Of a DNA stretch of 64,000 nt, positions 27,131-39,900 are shown piece after piece. The position numbers and the translations under genes were made by a program. Source of the DNA: Syngnathus acus (Eukaryota; Chordata; Actinopteri; Syngnathiformes; Syngnathidae); assembly GCF_901709675.1 (NCBI RefSeq), contig NC_051108.1, forward strand, positions 2,294,001 through 2,358,000. Reading direction: 5' to 3'. The notes beneath the pieces were generated by a model. That model did not search any database. It had not been told where the DNA came from and saw only the letters and a list, made by a program, of their open reading frames with translations. Positions within the stretch are counted from its first letter, which is position 1, and the number at the start of each line of letters is the position of its first letter.

Positions 27131-30100
27131 CCATGTTTCCGGCGTTGCGGATTTCGCTCTCACCTCATCTTATCTGCCCCGTTTGATCCATATTGCTTTA
27201 TTTGGGTTCATATCAATCAGCCTCCTCCGAGGCTTCTCTTTCGTTTCCGGCGCGCGGCTTCCTGCCGCAGATTAGTCCTCCATCCTGGCCACCTCACGAT
27301 GCCGCGGCGTGACAGGATCACGGGTCAGAGGGCAGAGGTCGGGTAAAGAGCGTTGTAACGATGTCCAGACTCGGAGCAACTGACCGCCGCTTGTTGTGTG
27401 CGTGGAGGTCGTTAAATGCTTGAAAGGAAACTGTCCATCACTGCTCAATCTGAAAACAATTTGACCGCATTAAGGCATTTAAAGCGTCGCCATTGATTTC
27501 CCTATTGGCCTCTCGTCAGCGGCGTGCGCACACACACAAATTATAAATTCGCTTGCCTGTTTAATCTAGGCACGTTTATTCATTTTCTATTGACAGCGAC
27601 TTGTCATGTGTTTGGTGACGCGTGAAGTGTGACTGCTTTGGAAAGTACGCCAGTGTGTGTAATGCGGATCCAATACAGAATAAAAAAAAAGTGGCCCCCT
27701 TTGCCCCACCACATAGCTCCGCCCCTGGCTGCATGCAAGTACAATAAAAAAAAACAACAGATGGACAGGCCTCTGGTGGAAGTGTTGCTCCTGTCGACTT
27801 GTCGGAGCGCCGAGCTATATGGGTTCCGACCACAATGTGACTCACCAGTTCCACAATGCCAAGCGGGCCTTTTCTCTCAAGCTTCCCAAGCCCCATGAAG
27901 ACGCCCGGTGATACCTCCCGTTTAATTGTAGCATGTAATCTGCCTTAAACGCAAGGCTGATGATAGCGCTCGAACGTCTAAATGGAAGTTAGGAATAGAA
28001 AGGCCCGCCCCCTCCCGATCCGTCCCGACTCTCTTATTATCCCCTCAGCCCCGGCCGCAGGGAAACGCCGAGGCGCTGCGCTCGTTTCAAGCAGCGCCAG
28101 TTTCTCTGTGAGTCATGAAGGTCGAGAAACGTCGGAGGAGAACGGCGCCCCTGTCTGAGCGTGTGCCTGACGGATAGCCGTGAGATACCCGCATAGTTGA
28201 GGTTTAACGCAAATAGTCCAGAACAAGCCATCCTTAAAGGTGGGCATGACATTTTTAGCTGTGTGGAACGCTCCTCTTGAAAAGTTAGAAAAATACGAGA
28301 CGTGAATGATCACGTTTGGTCTCCGCCTATCATTTGATGGATGACAAGAAAGGCACAGCGCTCGCTAAATATACTTGAGGCTTTTGCATTATGCAAAAGA
28401 CAAAACAAAGCGGGACGAAGAAAAAAAAAACCCCACAAGTCCTTGGATAGAGTAGGCGCCATCTCTAAATGTTTCTATTTTAAGGCAGAAAAAGATGCCT
28501 GGAGATAAAAAAAAAAAAAAACTCTTTGTTGTCTACGATGACATTAATAAAAAGCTAAAATTGAACACCGAGTTGGAAATGCAGGACAGCAGATCCACAT
28601 CAACTTAATAGTAATAATAACAATCAAAAAGTAATCATAAAAATGTGCGGCTCTAGATGACAAATATTGACTTACCCCGAGTTTGTCCTTTTTTTTTTTA
28701 AATACACAAAACATGTTTTGATGTTCCAAATGTGTTTACTCTGGATTAATGTCCACAACGAATGGCGCTAATCAATAGACATGTTTAATGCTAACCGGCG
28801 ACCACGTTGACCTATCGCATCGATTCCCAATGTGCGCTTTGGGAGTGACGACAGGCCGTAGGTAGAAGTTCACGGCTCTGCACACAAGCGAGCACGTGGT
28901 CGCTGTGCGTTCAAGCGCACAACAAAGATCCACGGGTGTTTGATGATGCTGCAAAAGGCTTGTACGTATCGATCGGCGCTGCCTCTGAAGGACACGCACG
29001 CGAGGTCCTCCGTCACTTGCGCTACTTCAAACGGATCGGTCAGACCCCGACTTAAAAGTGGAGTCGATTTTGCGCTCGGGCCACATTTTCGTTTACCGCT
29101 GGTAATAATCAACTTTGGTCGGTTGGGAAACGGAGCGAGCAGGAAGTGTATGAAGTCACTCGAATTCAGCTTTGAAATCAGCTGAAGGCCTAAAAGAGGG
29201 AGTTGCCCGCCCGCCTGCTTGATGGCCGCCCCAGCTGAAAGGCAAATATGCTGCTGACACAGCCTGAGAAGTATTTGGGCTATGCTTTATTCTGTTTCCG
29301 CGCGGCTACATCCTCACTTTGACATTTGGCTGTGATAAGAGGAAAGCCTTGAATCCCACGCGGATCCACAGTGAATTCCGCCCGCCGCCGATTTCCCCCC
29401 CCCGACTCCACTCCCACACCAGAGCAGTACTGTAAGACTTTCCGGGACAATGGCGGGATTCAAAGCCCGCATGCATGAGGCCCATTGAAGACGCTATCGC
29501 TAGCATCTGCAATGCTAATGACGGTTTTCTCCTCGTCGGAGAGCGGCGCTTACGATTCGGACGTGCTTTTCCACAGAGCTTTTTTTCCGTTTCGCTAGTT
29601 GTGTAGGCGTGACACGTGAAGCTGCATCAAAGCGCGATCTTGCTAGCTGTCATCGACGTCAGCGAGCAGTGTAAGCAACCACATTCGGGTCAAACGAAAT
29701 CCATTCGAGGATGCCGGGAAGATTTGCCATTGACAAAAAGTAGAATACGATGAAGGACCGCGGGAGGCGCCGGGCCTGCCCGAGGTGACTTCCTGTTGAA
29801 CAGCTGGGCCCTTGTTCGTCCCCGACACGGGCTCCACGCCGATAATCTCCTCATGAGTCTTTCCACATGGCGGAGAAGCCGCCGTGTCGCTCGGCTGTTT
29901 TTCCTGCCGTCCGACAAAGAAGAAAAGGTGATTGTGTTAAGTCCTCTTGGCCTCCCTTCGGGGTCCGGGTGTGCGCCTTGTGTGTGTGTGTGTGTGTGTG
30001 TGCGCATTCAAGCTGTGAATCACTTTGCTGCCAGGACGAAGGCATGAATCAGCCTTTTCAGTAAGTATGCGAAGCAGCGGCTGGCCGAGGTGCAGCGATT

Positions 30101-33100
30101 GGGAGCGTTCAGCTGTCACCGGCTGACCTCACCACAGACACACTTTGTGAAGCACACTGGGCTTTTCTCTCAGACCAAGAACACTCACACCTCAGTTGGC
30201 TAGCCTTCCATCATATACTCGGATTTGTGTGCATGTCCAAGGAGGGGGGGGGGGGGTAGTTTACGAAAATTCTCCCCGCTCATCACCCGAGCCGTGTCAT
30301 GACCTTTGACGCCTCCGGGCACAGGAACTGACCCGGGGAAGAGGTCACCTAAGTCGGCCTGATCCTTCTGGAACATTCTGATGGAACTGTGAGGGGAAAT
30401 GTCTTTGGATGGTTGGCAGGTTAGAGGAACACACAAAATAATATTTTGGAGATAGTCTGGAATTTTGGTGGTTAATCAGATGCAAAAACATTTATGGGTT
30501 TGGACTAGTGGCCAAGAAAAATCGAGAAAACGGGCCAAGAAAAATCCATAAATGCCAATCCAAAGGTCAAGGAAACTATTGGGCCACAGTTCAAGCAGGA
30601 TCTCCAAGTTTTGGCTAACGGGCCAGGAAAAATTTTGTCAAAATAAGATGCTAATGTTTTGGAGTGCACGAAGTAGTCTTGATGGCAGACCTTGACATAA
30701 TCCTGATTCTGAAATATTTCTTTCTCGCAACTCTTATTCCTCATTGAACGACTCTGTCCAGTTGTGTTAGCAAAGGACGCCGCAACAAAAGTCCTGCTGT
30801 TGGGTCCGACCAACAACTGAGCCTTTCTCAACTTGATTTCCAAGTGAAAGGCGGATGACACACGTGCTGCTATGATTGGACGAGACAGCTGCTCCCGCCA
30901 TGCACAGAGCCCTTTGATTGGCCTTGGCAGCTGCCCGTGCTCAGCTTCGCTTTAGTGCTTGCTAAGTGTGTGTGTGTGCGTGTGTGTGTGTGTTATCAGT
31001 GAGGTCACCGCCGTACCACCAGAGCACGTAAATGCTTTTGAGCTGATGTTTATCACGACAAAAGCTTTCGAAAGGAAGCCTTGCGTTTACTCTCTGTGAT
31101 GCTTGAAAACATTATTTGGGGGATATTTAAATATTTGTGTGTAGATAGGTCATATAATAATAATTAGAATAATGGTCTGAAAAGTTACAGCTGTCATACC
31201 GCGGAAGGTTTTAAGATCAATGATTGATTTTTTTTTCGGATACGGTTTGTACCGATTTGAAGATCCCCAGGGGAGCAGTATAAGGAATGCGTACAGTGGC
31301 GTTCATAAAAAGAGCTTTCGGCACAGCGAGGCCATAAAGTCAATCTCTAGCCTCTGCGGTTTGTTTTGAGCCATAGCGACAGCTGAGATGATTACATAAT
31401 GGCCGCAGAACGGGCCGCCACCGCCGCGGCGGCGAGGGGTGCCACCGAGGACGCTCCACACCTGTGAGTCATTTGGGCCCAAATTGTTTATTTGGCTTTA
31501 CTTAAGTGCTACCAGTGTTTCCTCTGTGTCCCTTTAGAAAGACCCTCTAAAAAACTGCATGTCCCTTTGGGCGATGCACAACTTTAGCATGACCACCAGC
31601 TAAATAGGAGCAAATTAACCTAAAAGGAACACCCCCACCCTCCATCCCCGCCCCTCCCCTCCCTGGCCTCAGGCGGCACTCTTCCAGAAACGCGCTACCA
31701 CTTAAGACAAATAATCAAGTATAATCTGGTGGTTTGGAGGAAACACAGAATGCTTGTGTTGCTATCATTTTTGTCTTCTGGGAAAAAGTAAAAAGCTCTT
31801 TTCCTGGTACTGGAAATATCTTTGCGCGTGTGTTTGTTGTTGCCGCCGTAGCTCAAACAGCTGTACGGGCTCGGGTGACTCAGCTTGCGCGCCTTCGTAA
31901 CAGCTGCCGGCCCGACCCGGCCGCTGCTTCAAACTCGCTAAGATGATGCACAGATGCAGTCACGCTCCTGGCGCACGGTTACCGCGGTGACCAAGGCATC
32001 TTCCCGGAAAGCCAGTTGAGGCACTCGCCGCTGGACCGGAATCAATCTCGAACAAATACTCATCGCCGATTTTTTATTTTTTTAACAGGTGCTAACGAGG
32101 TCCTCGATTTTCGTCTAATGAGATAACAAGCCGGCTAATGAGGCCTTGAAAGAAGGTCATGATGTGATAAAACACAGGAGGGAGGGGGAGGAGATGTACT
32201 CTTGTGGGGAATTAAAGATGTCGAAGTGAACGTACAGTATAATAAGCGGTCTATTTCGGCACATCCCTGGTGGGCCGGCGAGATGGGGTGATAATAGACG
32301 CTAAAGTGGAGTCGAACGAGCGGAAAGGGAAATCGTGTTTACAGTTTGTCACAGATAACCGGAGCGCTTTAATGAGACACAAATGGGGGGGGGGATTATT
32401 TCTGGAAAGACATTCATTAATGACATTGAGAACCCATTTTGCACATAAAGTATCTTTTGTTTTACAAATGTAGATCTTCAATAAGTATTTTGTGACTTGA
32501 CATCTCTCGGCGGGAATTGTAATTTCCTTTGACCTCCACACTGGTGTACTTTTCAATTGTTTGACTTCTAAAAGGAAGGGAAAGGAATTCAAAACACATC
32601 AACAGCGAGAGTAAAATCATCTGACTCACTGAACAACGCATCCTTGGTGTGTATTTTGAAAGCCTGAAATAGATCAGGGAGTGTATCCGCACATTCTCCC
32701 CTCAGCGTTTTTAATCTTCCCTGCCCATTTGTCCATCACGCATCGCCTCGGCGCTTCCTGACTGCGCGACCAATAAAGAGTCAAACAGGAAACTTAGCGC
32801 GGCCCCTCCGATTGTTACAAAGGTGTCTGCGCCAGGAATCTCCCCACCCACCCACCGTTTGGACATCCGTTGTGCTTTTTTACCCCCCTCCTCTTTCAAG
32901 CGCCTAATGAGTTTGTGTACAAACTCAAGGAGGTGAAACAACATTGTGGCGTCCCTGTTGCGTAACTAAATACACAAACACACGCGCAGGGGCGGAGGTA
33001 GAAGGGGGGATTCGAGGGGAGTGGCCACACACTGCCTGCCTCTATATTTGATAATATAATGGAGCTGAGCGGCCATGTTTGCTTGCATCCAGACAGCAAG

Positions 33101-33431
33101 GCAGGCTGGATGTGGCCAGGTGAAAGGTCAAGGCCTGGACCCTCACCCTGGAAGGAAGCCGAGGGCCCGTCGTGCTAAGAGGGGCCCAGAGTGTTCAGGA
33201 TGTGTAGGAAAGGGCCCGCAAAGACTCAACGGGCCAAAACCATTTGTCTGCGACGTGTCAGTTTCTATTATTGCCTTACTATTTTGGTTCTAATGATTTT
33301 TCAAAAATATCTAATTGCCTTTTTTTTTTTTTTTGCCAATGTTGTAATTGTAATTTAACATGTGATTAGTGCTGACTCTTAATTGCACACGCCAGGGATT
33401 GACTTTAAAAAGAAAGCAACTGTGTGTATGT

Positions 33432-33439
33432 GTGTAAAC
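33432..33439. repeat. left 8-bp target-site duplication (GTGTAAAC)
   Basis: The eight bases directly before the left element's terminal TAGGGG are GTGTAAAC. The same eight bases directly follow the right element's CCCCTA at 43678-43685. Eight base pairs is the duplication length typical of hAT transposases. Confidence 0.75.
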
Positions 33440-33983
33440 TAGGGGTGTAAATCGCGGGTTTTGTAACGATACGATATCATATCGATACAAAGAAACACGA
33501 TACGATATTTGCCGATATCTTAAAGCCTGCTGTGATTCACTCACGATACATCACGATATAGTGCTCTACGATCGATATAGAACAATATCCTGATTTATAA
33601 CAATTCATACGCAAAATCAACAAGGTACTGCAAACTCTTTATTTAGGAAATTACAAAGTGCTTCCAAACGAATGACTTGAAGCCCAAAGGGGAGCGAATT
33701 TCCTCGTCTTCTTGGACACTAGCCATAGCACCAGCCCAGGAGCCGCGTAGTTGTCGGCTCCCCTTTCACGTGCCTGCTCTGCTCACAACACAACACGCCG
33801 CGCACTGCTCCCGGAAAGAGGAAGCAAGCAACAATGAACTGGATTTCAAAATAAAGTCGCGTCTAATGTCCGAGGTCAAAAACGGGCGATATAGATCGAT
33901 GTTTACGTTTAGCATCGATGCCAACAAATCGTAGAGCATTATATCGATTAATCGATGTGTATCGATGAATCGTTACACCCCTA
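33440..33983 (+). mobile_element. hAT-like MITE, left copy (544 bp)
   Basis: It starts TAGGGGTGTAAATCG and ends CGTTACACCCCTA, giving a 10-bp perfect terminal inverted repeat (TAGGGGTGTA) that then continues imperfectly. The interior near both ends is full of ATCGAT/CGATAT palindromes able to fold. The short open frames inside have no transposase motif, so it is non-autonomous. It is about 98% identical by eye to the copy at 43135-43677, with roughly ten differences including one indel. hAT assignment rests on the AGGGGTGTAA-type end and the outer 8-bp duplication. Confidence 0.75.
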
Positions 33984-36900
33984 CTAATTAGGGTTTCAAA
34001 CTAGGGTTAGGGTTTCCGACTAGGGTTTTAAACCAAGGTTAGGGTTACAAACTAGGTTTTAAAGCTAGGCTTAAGGTTTCCAACGAGGCTTTCAAACTAC
34101 TTTTAGGGTTTCTAAAATTAGGGTTTCTAACTAGGCTTTCAAAACTAGGGTTAGGGTTTTCGACTAGGGTTTCCAAAGTTAAGGTTAGGGTTAGGGTTGG
34201 GGTTAGGGTTTCTAACTAGGCTTTCAAAACTAGGGTTAGGGTTAGATTTAGGGTTAGAGTTAGGGTTAGGGTTACTAACTAGGCTTTCAAAACTAGAGTT
34301 AGGGTTAGGGTTAGGGTTTCTAACTAGGCTTTCAAAACTAGGGTTAGGGTTTCCGACTAGGGTTTCCAAGGAGTTTTGCCATCGCTAATTAGGGTTTCAA
34401 ACTAGGCTCAGGGTTTCCGACTAGGGTTTTAAACATAGGTTAGGGTTTCAAACTAGGTTTTAAAGCTAGGGTTAGGGTTTCCAACGAGGGTTTCAAACTA
34501 CTTTTAGGGTTTCTAAGATTAGGGTTTCTAACTAGGCTTTCAAAACGAGGGTTAGAGTTTCCGACCAGGGTTTCCAAGGAGTTTTGCCATTGCTATTTAG
34601 GGTTTCAAACTAGGGTTAGGGTTTCCGACTAGGGTTTTAAACCAAGGTTAGGGTTACAAACTAGGTTTTAAAGCTAGGCTTAAGGTTTCCAACGAGGCTT
34701 TCAAACTACTTTTAGGGTTTCTAAGATTAGGGTTTCTAACTAGGCTTTCAAAACTAGGGTTAGGGTTTTCGACTAGGGTTTCCAAAATTAGGGTTAGGAT
34801 TAGGGCTGGGGTTAGGGTTTCTAACTAGGCTTTCAAAACTAGGGTTAGGGTTAGGGTTAGACTTAGGGTTAGAGTTAGGGTTAGGGTTACTAACTAGGCT
34901 TTCAAAACTAGAGTTAGGGTTAGGGTTAGGGTTTTTAACTAGGCTTTCAAAACTAGGGTTAGGATTTCCGACTAGGGTTTCCAAAGTTAGGGTTAGGGTT
35001 AGGATTAGGGTTGGGGTTTCTAATTAGGCTTTCAAAACTAGGGTTAGGGTTAGATTTAGAGTTAGAGTTAGGGTTAGGGTTACTAACTAGGCTTTCAAAA
35101 CTAGAGTTAGGGTTAGGGTTAGGGTTTCTAACTAGGCTTTCAAAACTAGGGTTAGGGTTTTCGACTAGGGTTTCCAAAGTTAGGGTTAGGATTAGGGTTG
35201 GGGTTAGGGTTTCTAACTAGGCTTTCAAAACTAGGGTTAGGGTTAGGGTTAGACTTAGGGTTAGACTTAGGGTTAGGTTAGGGTTAGAGTTAGGGTTAGG
35301 GTTAGGGTTACTAACTAGGCTTTCAAAACTAGAGTTAGGGTTAGGGTTTCTAACTAGGCTTTCAAAACTAGGGTTAGGGTTTCCGACTAGGGTTTCCAAG
35401 GAGTTTTGCCATCGCTAATTAGGGTTTCAAACTAGGCTCAGGGTTTCCGACTAGGGTTTTAAACATAGGTTAGGGTTTCAAACTAGGTTTTAAAGCTAGG
35501 GTTAGGGTTTCCAACGAGGGTTTCAAACTACTTTTAGGGTTTCTAAGATTAGGGTTTCTAACTAGGCTTTCAAAACGAGGGTTAGGGTTTCCGACCAGGG
35601 TTTCCAAGGAGTTTTGCCATTGCTATTTAGGGTTTCAAACTAGGGTTAGGGTTTCCGACTAGGGTTTTAAACCAAGGTTAGGGTTACAAACTAGGTTTTA
35701 AAGCTAGGGTTAAGGTTTCCAACGAGGCTTTCAAACTACTTTTAGGGTTTCTAAGATTAGGGTTTCTAACTAGGCTTTCAAAACTAGGGTTAGGGTTTTC
35801 GACTAGGGTTTCCAAAATTAGGGTTAGGATTAGGGTTGGGGTTAGGGTTTCTAACTAGGCTTTCAAAACTAGGGTTAGGGTTAGGGTTAGACTTAGGGTT
35901 AGGGTTAGAGTTAGGGTTAGGGTTAGGGTTAGGGTTACTAACTAGGCTTTCAAAACTAGAGTTAGGGTTAGGGTTAGGGTTTATAACTAGGCTTTCAAAA
36001 CTAGGGTTAGGGTTTCCGACTAGGGTTTCCAAGGAGTTTTGCCATCGCTAATTAGGGTTTCAAACTAGGCTCAGGGTTTCCGACTAGGGTTTTAAACATA
36101 GGTTAGGGTTTCAAACTAGGTTTTAAAGCTAGGGTTAGGGTTTCCAACGAGGGTTTCAAACTACTTTTAGGGTTTCTAAGATTAGGGTTTCTAACTAGGC
36201 TTTCAAAACGAGGGTTAGGGTTTCCGACCAGGGTTTCCAAGGAGTTTTGCCATTGCTATTTAGGGTTTCAAACTAGGGTTAGGGTTTCCGACTAGGGTTT
36301 TAAACCAAGGTTAGGGTTACAAACTAGGTTTTAAAGCTAGGCTTAAGGTTTCCAACGAGGCTTTCAAACTACTTTTAGGGTTTCTAAGATTAGGGTTTCT
36401 AACTAGGCTTTCAAAACTAGGGTTAGGGTTTTCGACTAGGGTTTCCAAAATTAGGGTTAGGATTAGGGTTGGGGTTAGGGTTTCTAACTAGGCTTTCAAA
36501 ACTAGGGTTAGGGTTAGGGTTAGACTTAGGGTTAGAGTTAGGGTTAGAGTTAGGGTTAGGGTTAGGGTTAGGGTTACTAACTAGGCTTTCAAAACTAGAG
36601 TTAGGGTTAGGGTTAGGGTTTCTAACTAGGCTTTCAAAACTAGGGTTAGGGTTTCCGACTAGGGTTTCCAAGGAGTTTTGCCATCGCTAATTAGGGTTTC
36701 AAACTAGGCTCAGGGTTTCCGACTAGGGTTTTAAACATAGGTTAGGGTTTCAAACTAGGTTTTAAAGCTAGGGTTAGGGTTTCCAACGAGGGTTTCAAAC
36801 TACTTTTAGGGTTTCTAAGATTAGGGTTTCTAACTAGGCTTTCAAAACGAGGGTTAGGGTTTCCGACCAGGGTTTCCAAGGAGTTTTGCCATTGCTATTT

Positions 36901-39900
36901 AGGGTTTCAAACTAGGGTTAGGGTTTCCGACTAGGGTTTTAAACCAAGGTTAGGGTTACAAACTAGGTTTTAAAGCTAGGCTTAAGGTTTCCAACGAGGC
37001 TTTCAAACTACTTTTAGGGTTTCTAAGATTAGGGTTTCTAACTAGGCTTTCAAAACTAGGGTTAGGGTTTTCGACTAGGGTTTCCAAAGTTAGGGTTAGG
37101 ATTAGGGCTGGGGTTAGGGTTTCTAACTAGGCTTTCAAAACTAGGGTTAGGGTTAGACTTAGGGTTAGAGTTAGGGTTAGGGTTACTAACTAGGCTTTCA
37201 AAACTAGAGTTAGGGTTAGGGTTAGGGTTTTTAACTAGGCTTTCAAAACTAGGGTTAGGATTTCCGACTAGGGTTTCCAAAGTTAGGGTTAGGGTTAGGA
37301 TTAGGGTTGGGGTTTCTAATTAGGCTTTCAAAACTAGGGTTAGGGTTAGATTTAGAGTTAGGGTTAGGGTTACTAACTAGGCTTTCAAAACTAGAGTTAG
37401 GGTTAGGGTTTCTAACTAGGCTTTCAAAACTAGGGTTAGGGTTTTCGACTAGGGTTTCCAAAGTTAGGGTTAGGATTAGGGTTGGGGTTAGGGTTTCTAA
37501 CTAGGCTTTCAAAACTAGGGTTAGGGTTAGGGTTAGACTTAGGGTTAGGTTAGGGTTAGAGTTAGGGTTAGGGTTACTAACTAGGCTTTCAAAACTAGAG
37601 TTAGGGTTAGGGTTAGGGTTTCTAACTAGGCTTTCAAAACTAGGGTTAGGGTTTCCGACTAGGGTTTCCAAGGAGTTTTGCCATCGCTAATTAGGGTTTC
37701 AAACTAGGCTCAGGGTTTCCGACTAGGGTTTTAAACATAGGTTAGGGTTTCAAACTAGGTTTTAAAGCTAGGGTTAGGGTTTCCAACGAGGGTTTCAAAC
37801 TACTTTTAGGGTTTCTAAGATTAGGGTTTCTAACTAGGCTTTCAAAACGAGGGTTAGGGTTTCCGACCAGGGTTTCCAAGGAGTTTTGCCATTGCTATTT
37901 AGGGTTTCAAACTAGGGTTAGGGTTTCCGACTAGGGTTTTAAACCAAGGTTAGGGTTACAAACTAGGTTTTAAAGCTAGGCTTAAGGTTTCCAACGAGGC
38001 TTTCAAACTACTTTTAGGGTTTCTAAGATTAGGGTTTCTAACTAGGCTTTCAAAACTAGGGTTAGGGTTTTCGACTAGGGTTTCCAAAATTAGGGTTAGG
38101 ATTAGGGTTGGGGTTAGGGTTTCTAACTAGGCTTTCAAAACTAGGGTTAGGGTTAGGGTTAGGGTTAGACTTAGGGTTAGACTTAGGGTTAGAGTTAGGG
38201 TTAGAGTTAGGGTTAGGGTTAGGGTTACTAACTAGGCTTTCAAAACTAGAGTTAGGGTTAGGGTTAGGGTTTATAACTAGGCTTTCAAAACTAGGGTTAG
38301 GGTTTCCGACTAGGGTTTCCAAGGAGTTTTGCCATCGCTAATTAGGGTTTCAAACTAGGCTCAGGGTTTCCGACTAGGGTTTTAAACATAGGTTAGGGTT
38401 TCAAACTAGGTTTTAAAGCTAGGGTTAGGGTTTCCAACGAGGGTTTCAAACTACTTTTAGGGTTTCTAAGATTAGGGTTTCTAACTAGGCTTTCAAAACG
38501 AGGGTTAGGGTTTCCGACCAGGGTTTCCAAGGAGTTTTGCCATTGCTATTTAGGGTTTCAAACTAGGGTTAGGGTTTCCGACTAGGGTTTTAAACCAAGG
38601 TTAGGGTTACAAACTAGGTTTTAAAGCTAGGGTTAAGGTTTCCAACGAGGCTTTCAAACTACTTTTAGGGTTTCTAAGATTAGGGTTTCTAACTAGGCTT
38701 TCAAAACTAGGGTTAGGGTTTTCGACTAGGGTTTCCAAAATTAGGGTTAGGATTAGGGTTGGGGTTAGGGTTTCTAACTAGGCTTTCAAAACTAGGGTTA
38801 GGGTTAGGGTTAGACTTAGGGTTAGGGTTAGGGTTAGAGTTAGGGTTAGGGTTAGGGTTAGGGTTACTAACTAGGCTTTCAAAACTAGAGTTAGGGTTAG
38901 GGTTAGGGTTTATAACTAGGCTTTCAAAACTAGGGTTAGGGTTTCCGACTAGGGTTTCCAAGGAGTTTTGCCATCGCTAATTAGGGTTTCAAACTAGGCT
39001 CAGGGTTTCCGACTAGGGTTTTAAACATAGGTTCGGGTTTCAAACTAGGTTTTAAAGCTAGGGTTAGGGTTTCCAACGAGGGTTTCAAACTACTTTTAGG
39101 GTTTCTAAGATTAGGGTTTCTAACTAGGCTTTCAAAACGAGGGTTAGGGTTTCCGACCAGGGTTTCCAAGGAGTTTTGCCATTGCCATTTAGGGTTTCAA
39201 ACTAGGGTTAGGGTTTCCGACTAGGGTTTTAAACCAAGGTTAGGGTTACAAACTAGGTTTTAAAGCTAGGCTTAAGGTTTCCAACGAGGCTTTCAAACTA
39301 CTTTTAGGGTTTCTAAGATTAGGGTTTCTAACTAGGCTTTCAAAACTAGGGTTAGGGTTTTCGACTAGGGTTTCCAAAATTAGGGTTAGGATTAGGGTTG
39401 GGGTTAGGGTTTCTAACTAGGCTTTCAAAACTAGGGTTAGGGTTAGGGTTAGACTTAGGGTTAGAGTTAGGGTTAGAGTTAGGGCTGGGGTTAGGGTTTC
39501 TAACTAGGCTTTCAAAACTAGGGTTAGGGTTAGGGTTAGACTTAGGGTTAGAGTTAGGGTTAGGGTTACTAACTAGGCTTTCAAAACTAGAGTTAGGGTT
39601 AGGGTTAGGGTTTTTAACTAGGCTTTCAAAACTAGGGTTAGGATTTCCGACTAGGGTTTCCAAAGTTAGGGTTAGGGTTAGGATTAGGGTTGGGGTTTCT
39701 AATTAGGCTTTCAAAACTAGGGTTAGGGTTAGATTTAGAGTTAGGGTTAGGGTTACTAACTAGGCTTTCAAAACTAGAGTTAGGGTTAGGGTTAGGGTTT
39801 CTAACTAGGCTTTCAAAACTAGGGTTAGGGTTTTCGACTAGGGTTTCCAAAGTTAGGGTTAGGATTAGGGTTGGGGTTAGGGTTTCTAACTAGGCTTTCA

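Larger units (their letters stand above)
17510..33431. other. gene-free interval upstream of mycn
   Basis: No exon with recognisable homology was found on either strand. Contents are simple repeats and unassigned unique sequence: an A14 run near 18906, a pyrimidine-rich block from about 26560 to 27130 with C18 at 26935-26952, A tracts near 28430 and 28508, GT tracts at 29979-30002 and 30966-30992, and G runs at 22327 and 30242. A 118-residue open frame on the minus strand (30861-30505) has no recognisable family. The interval may hold distal mycn enhancers, but this cannot be shown from one sequence. Confidence 0.55.
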
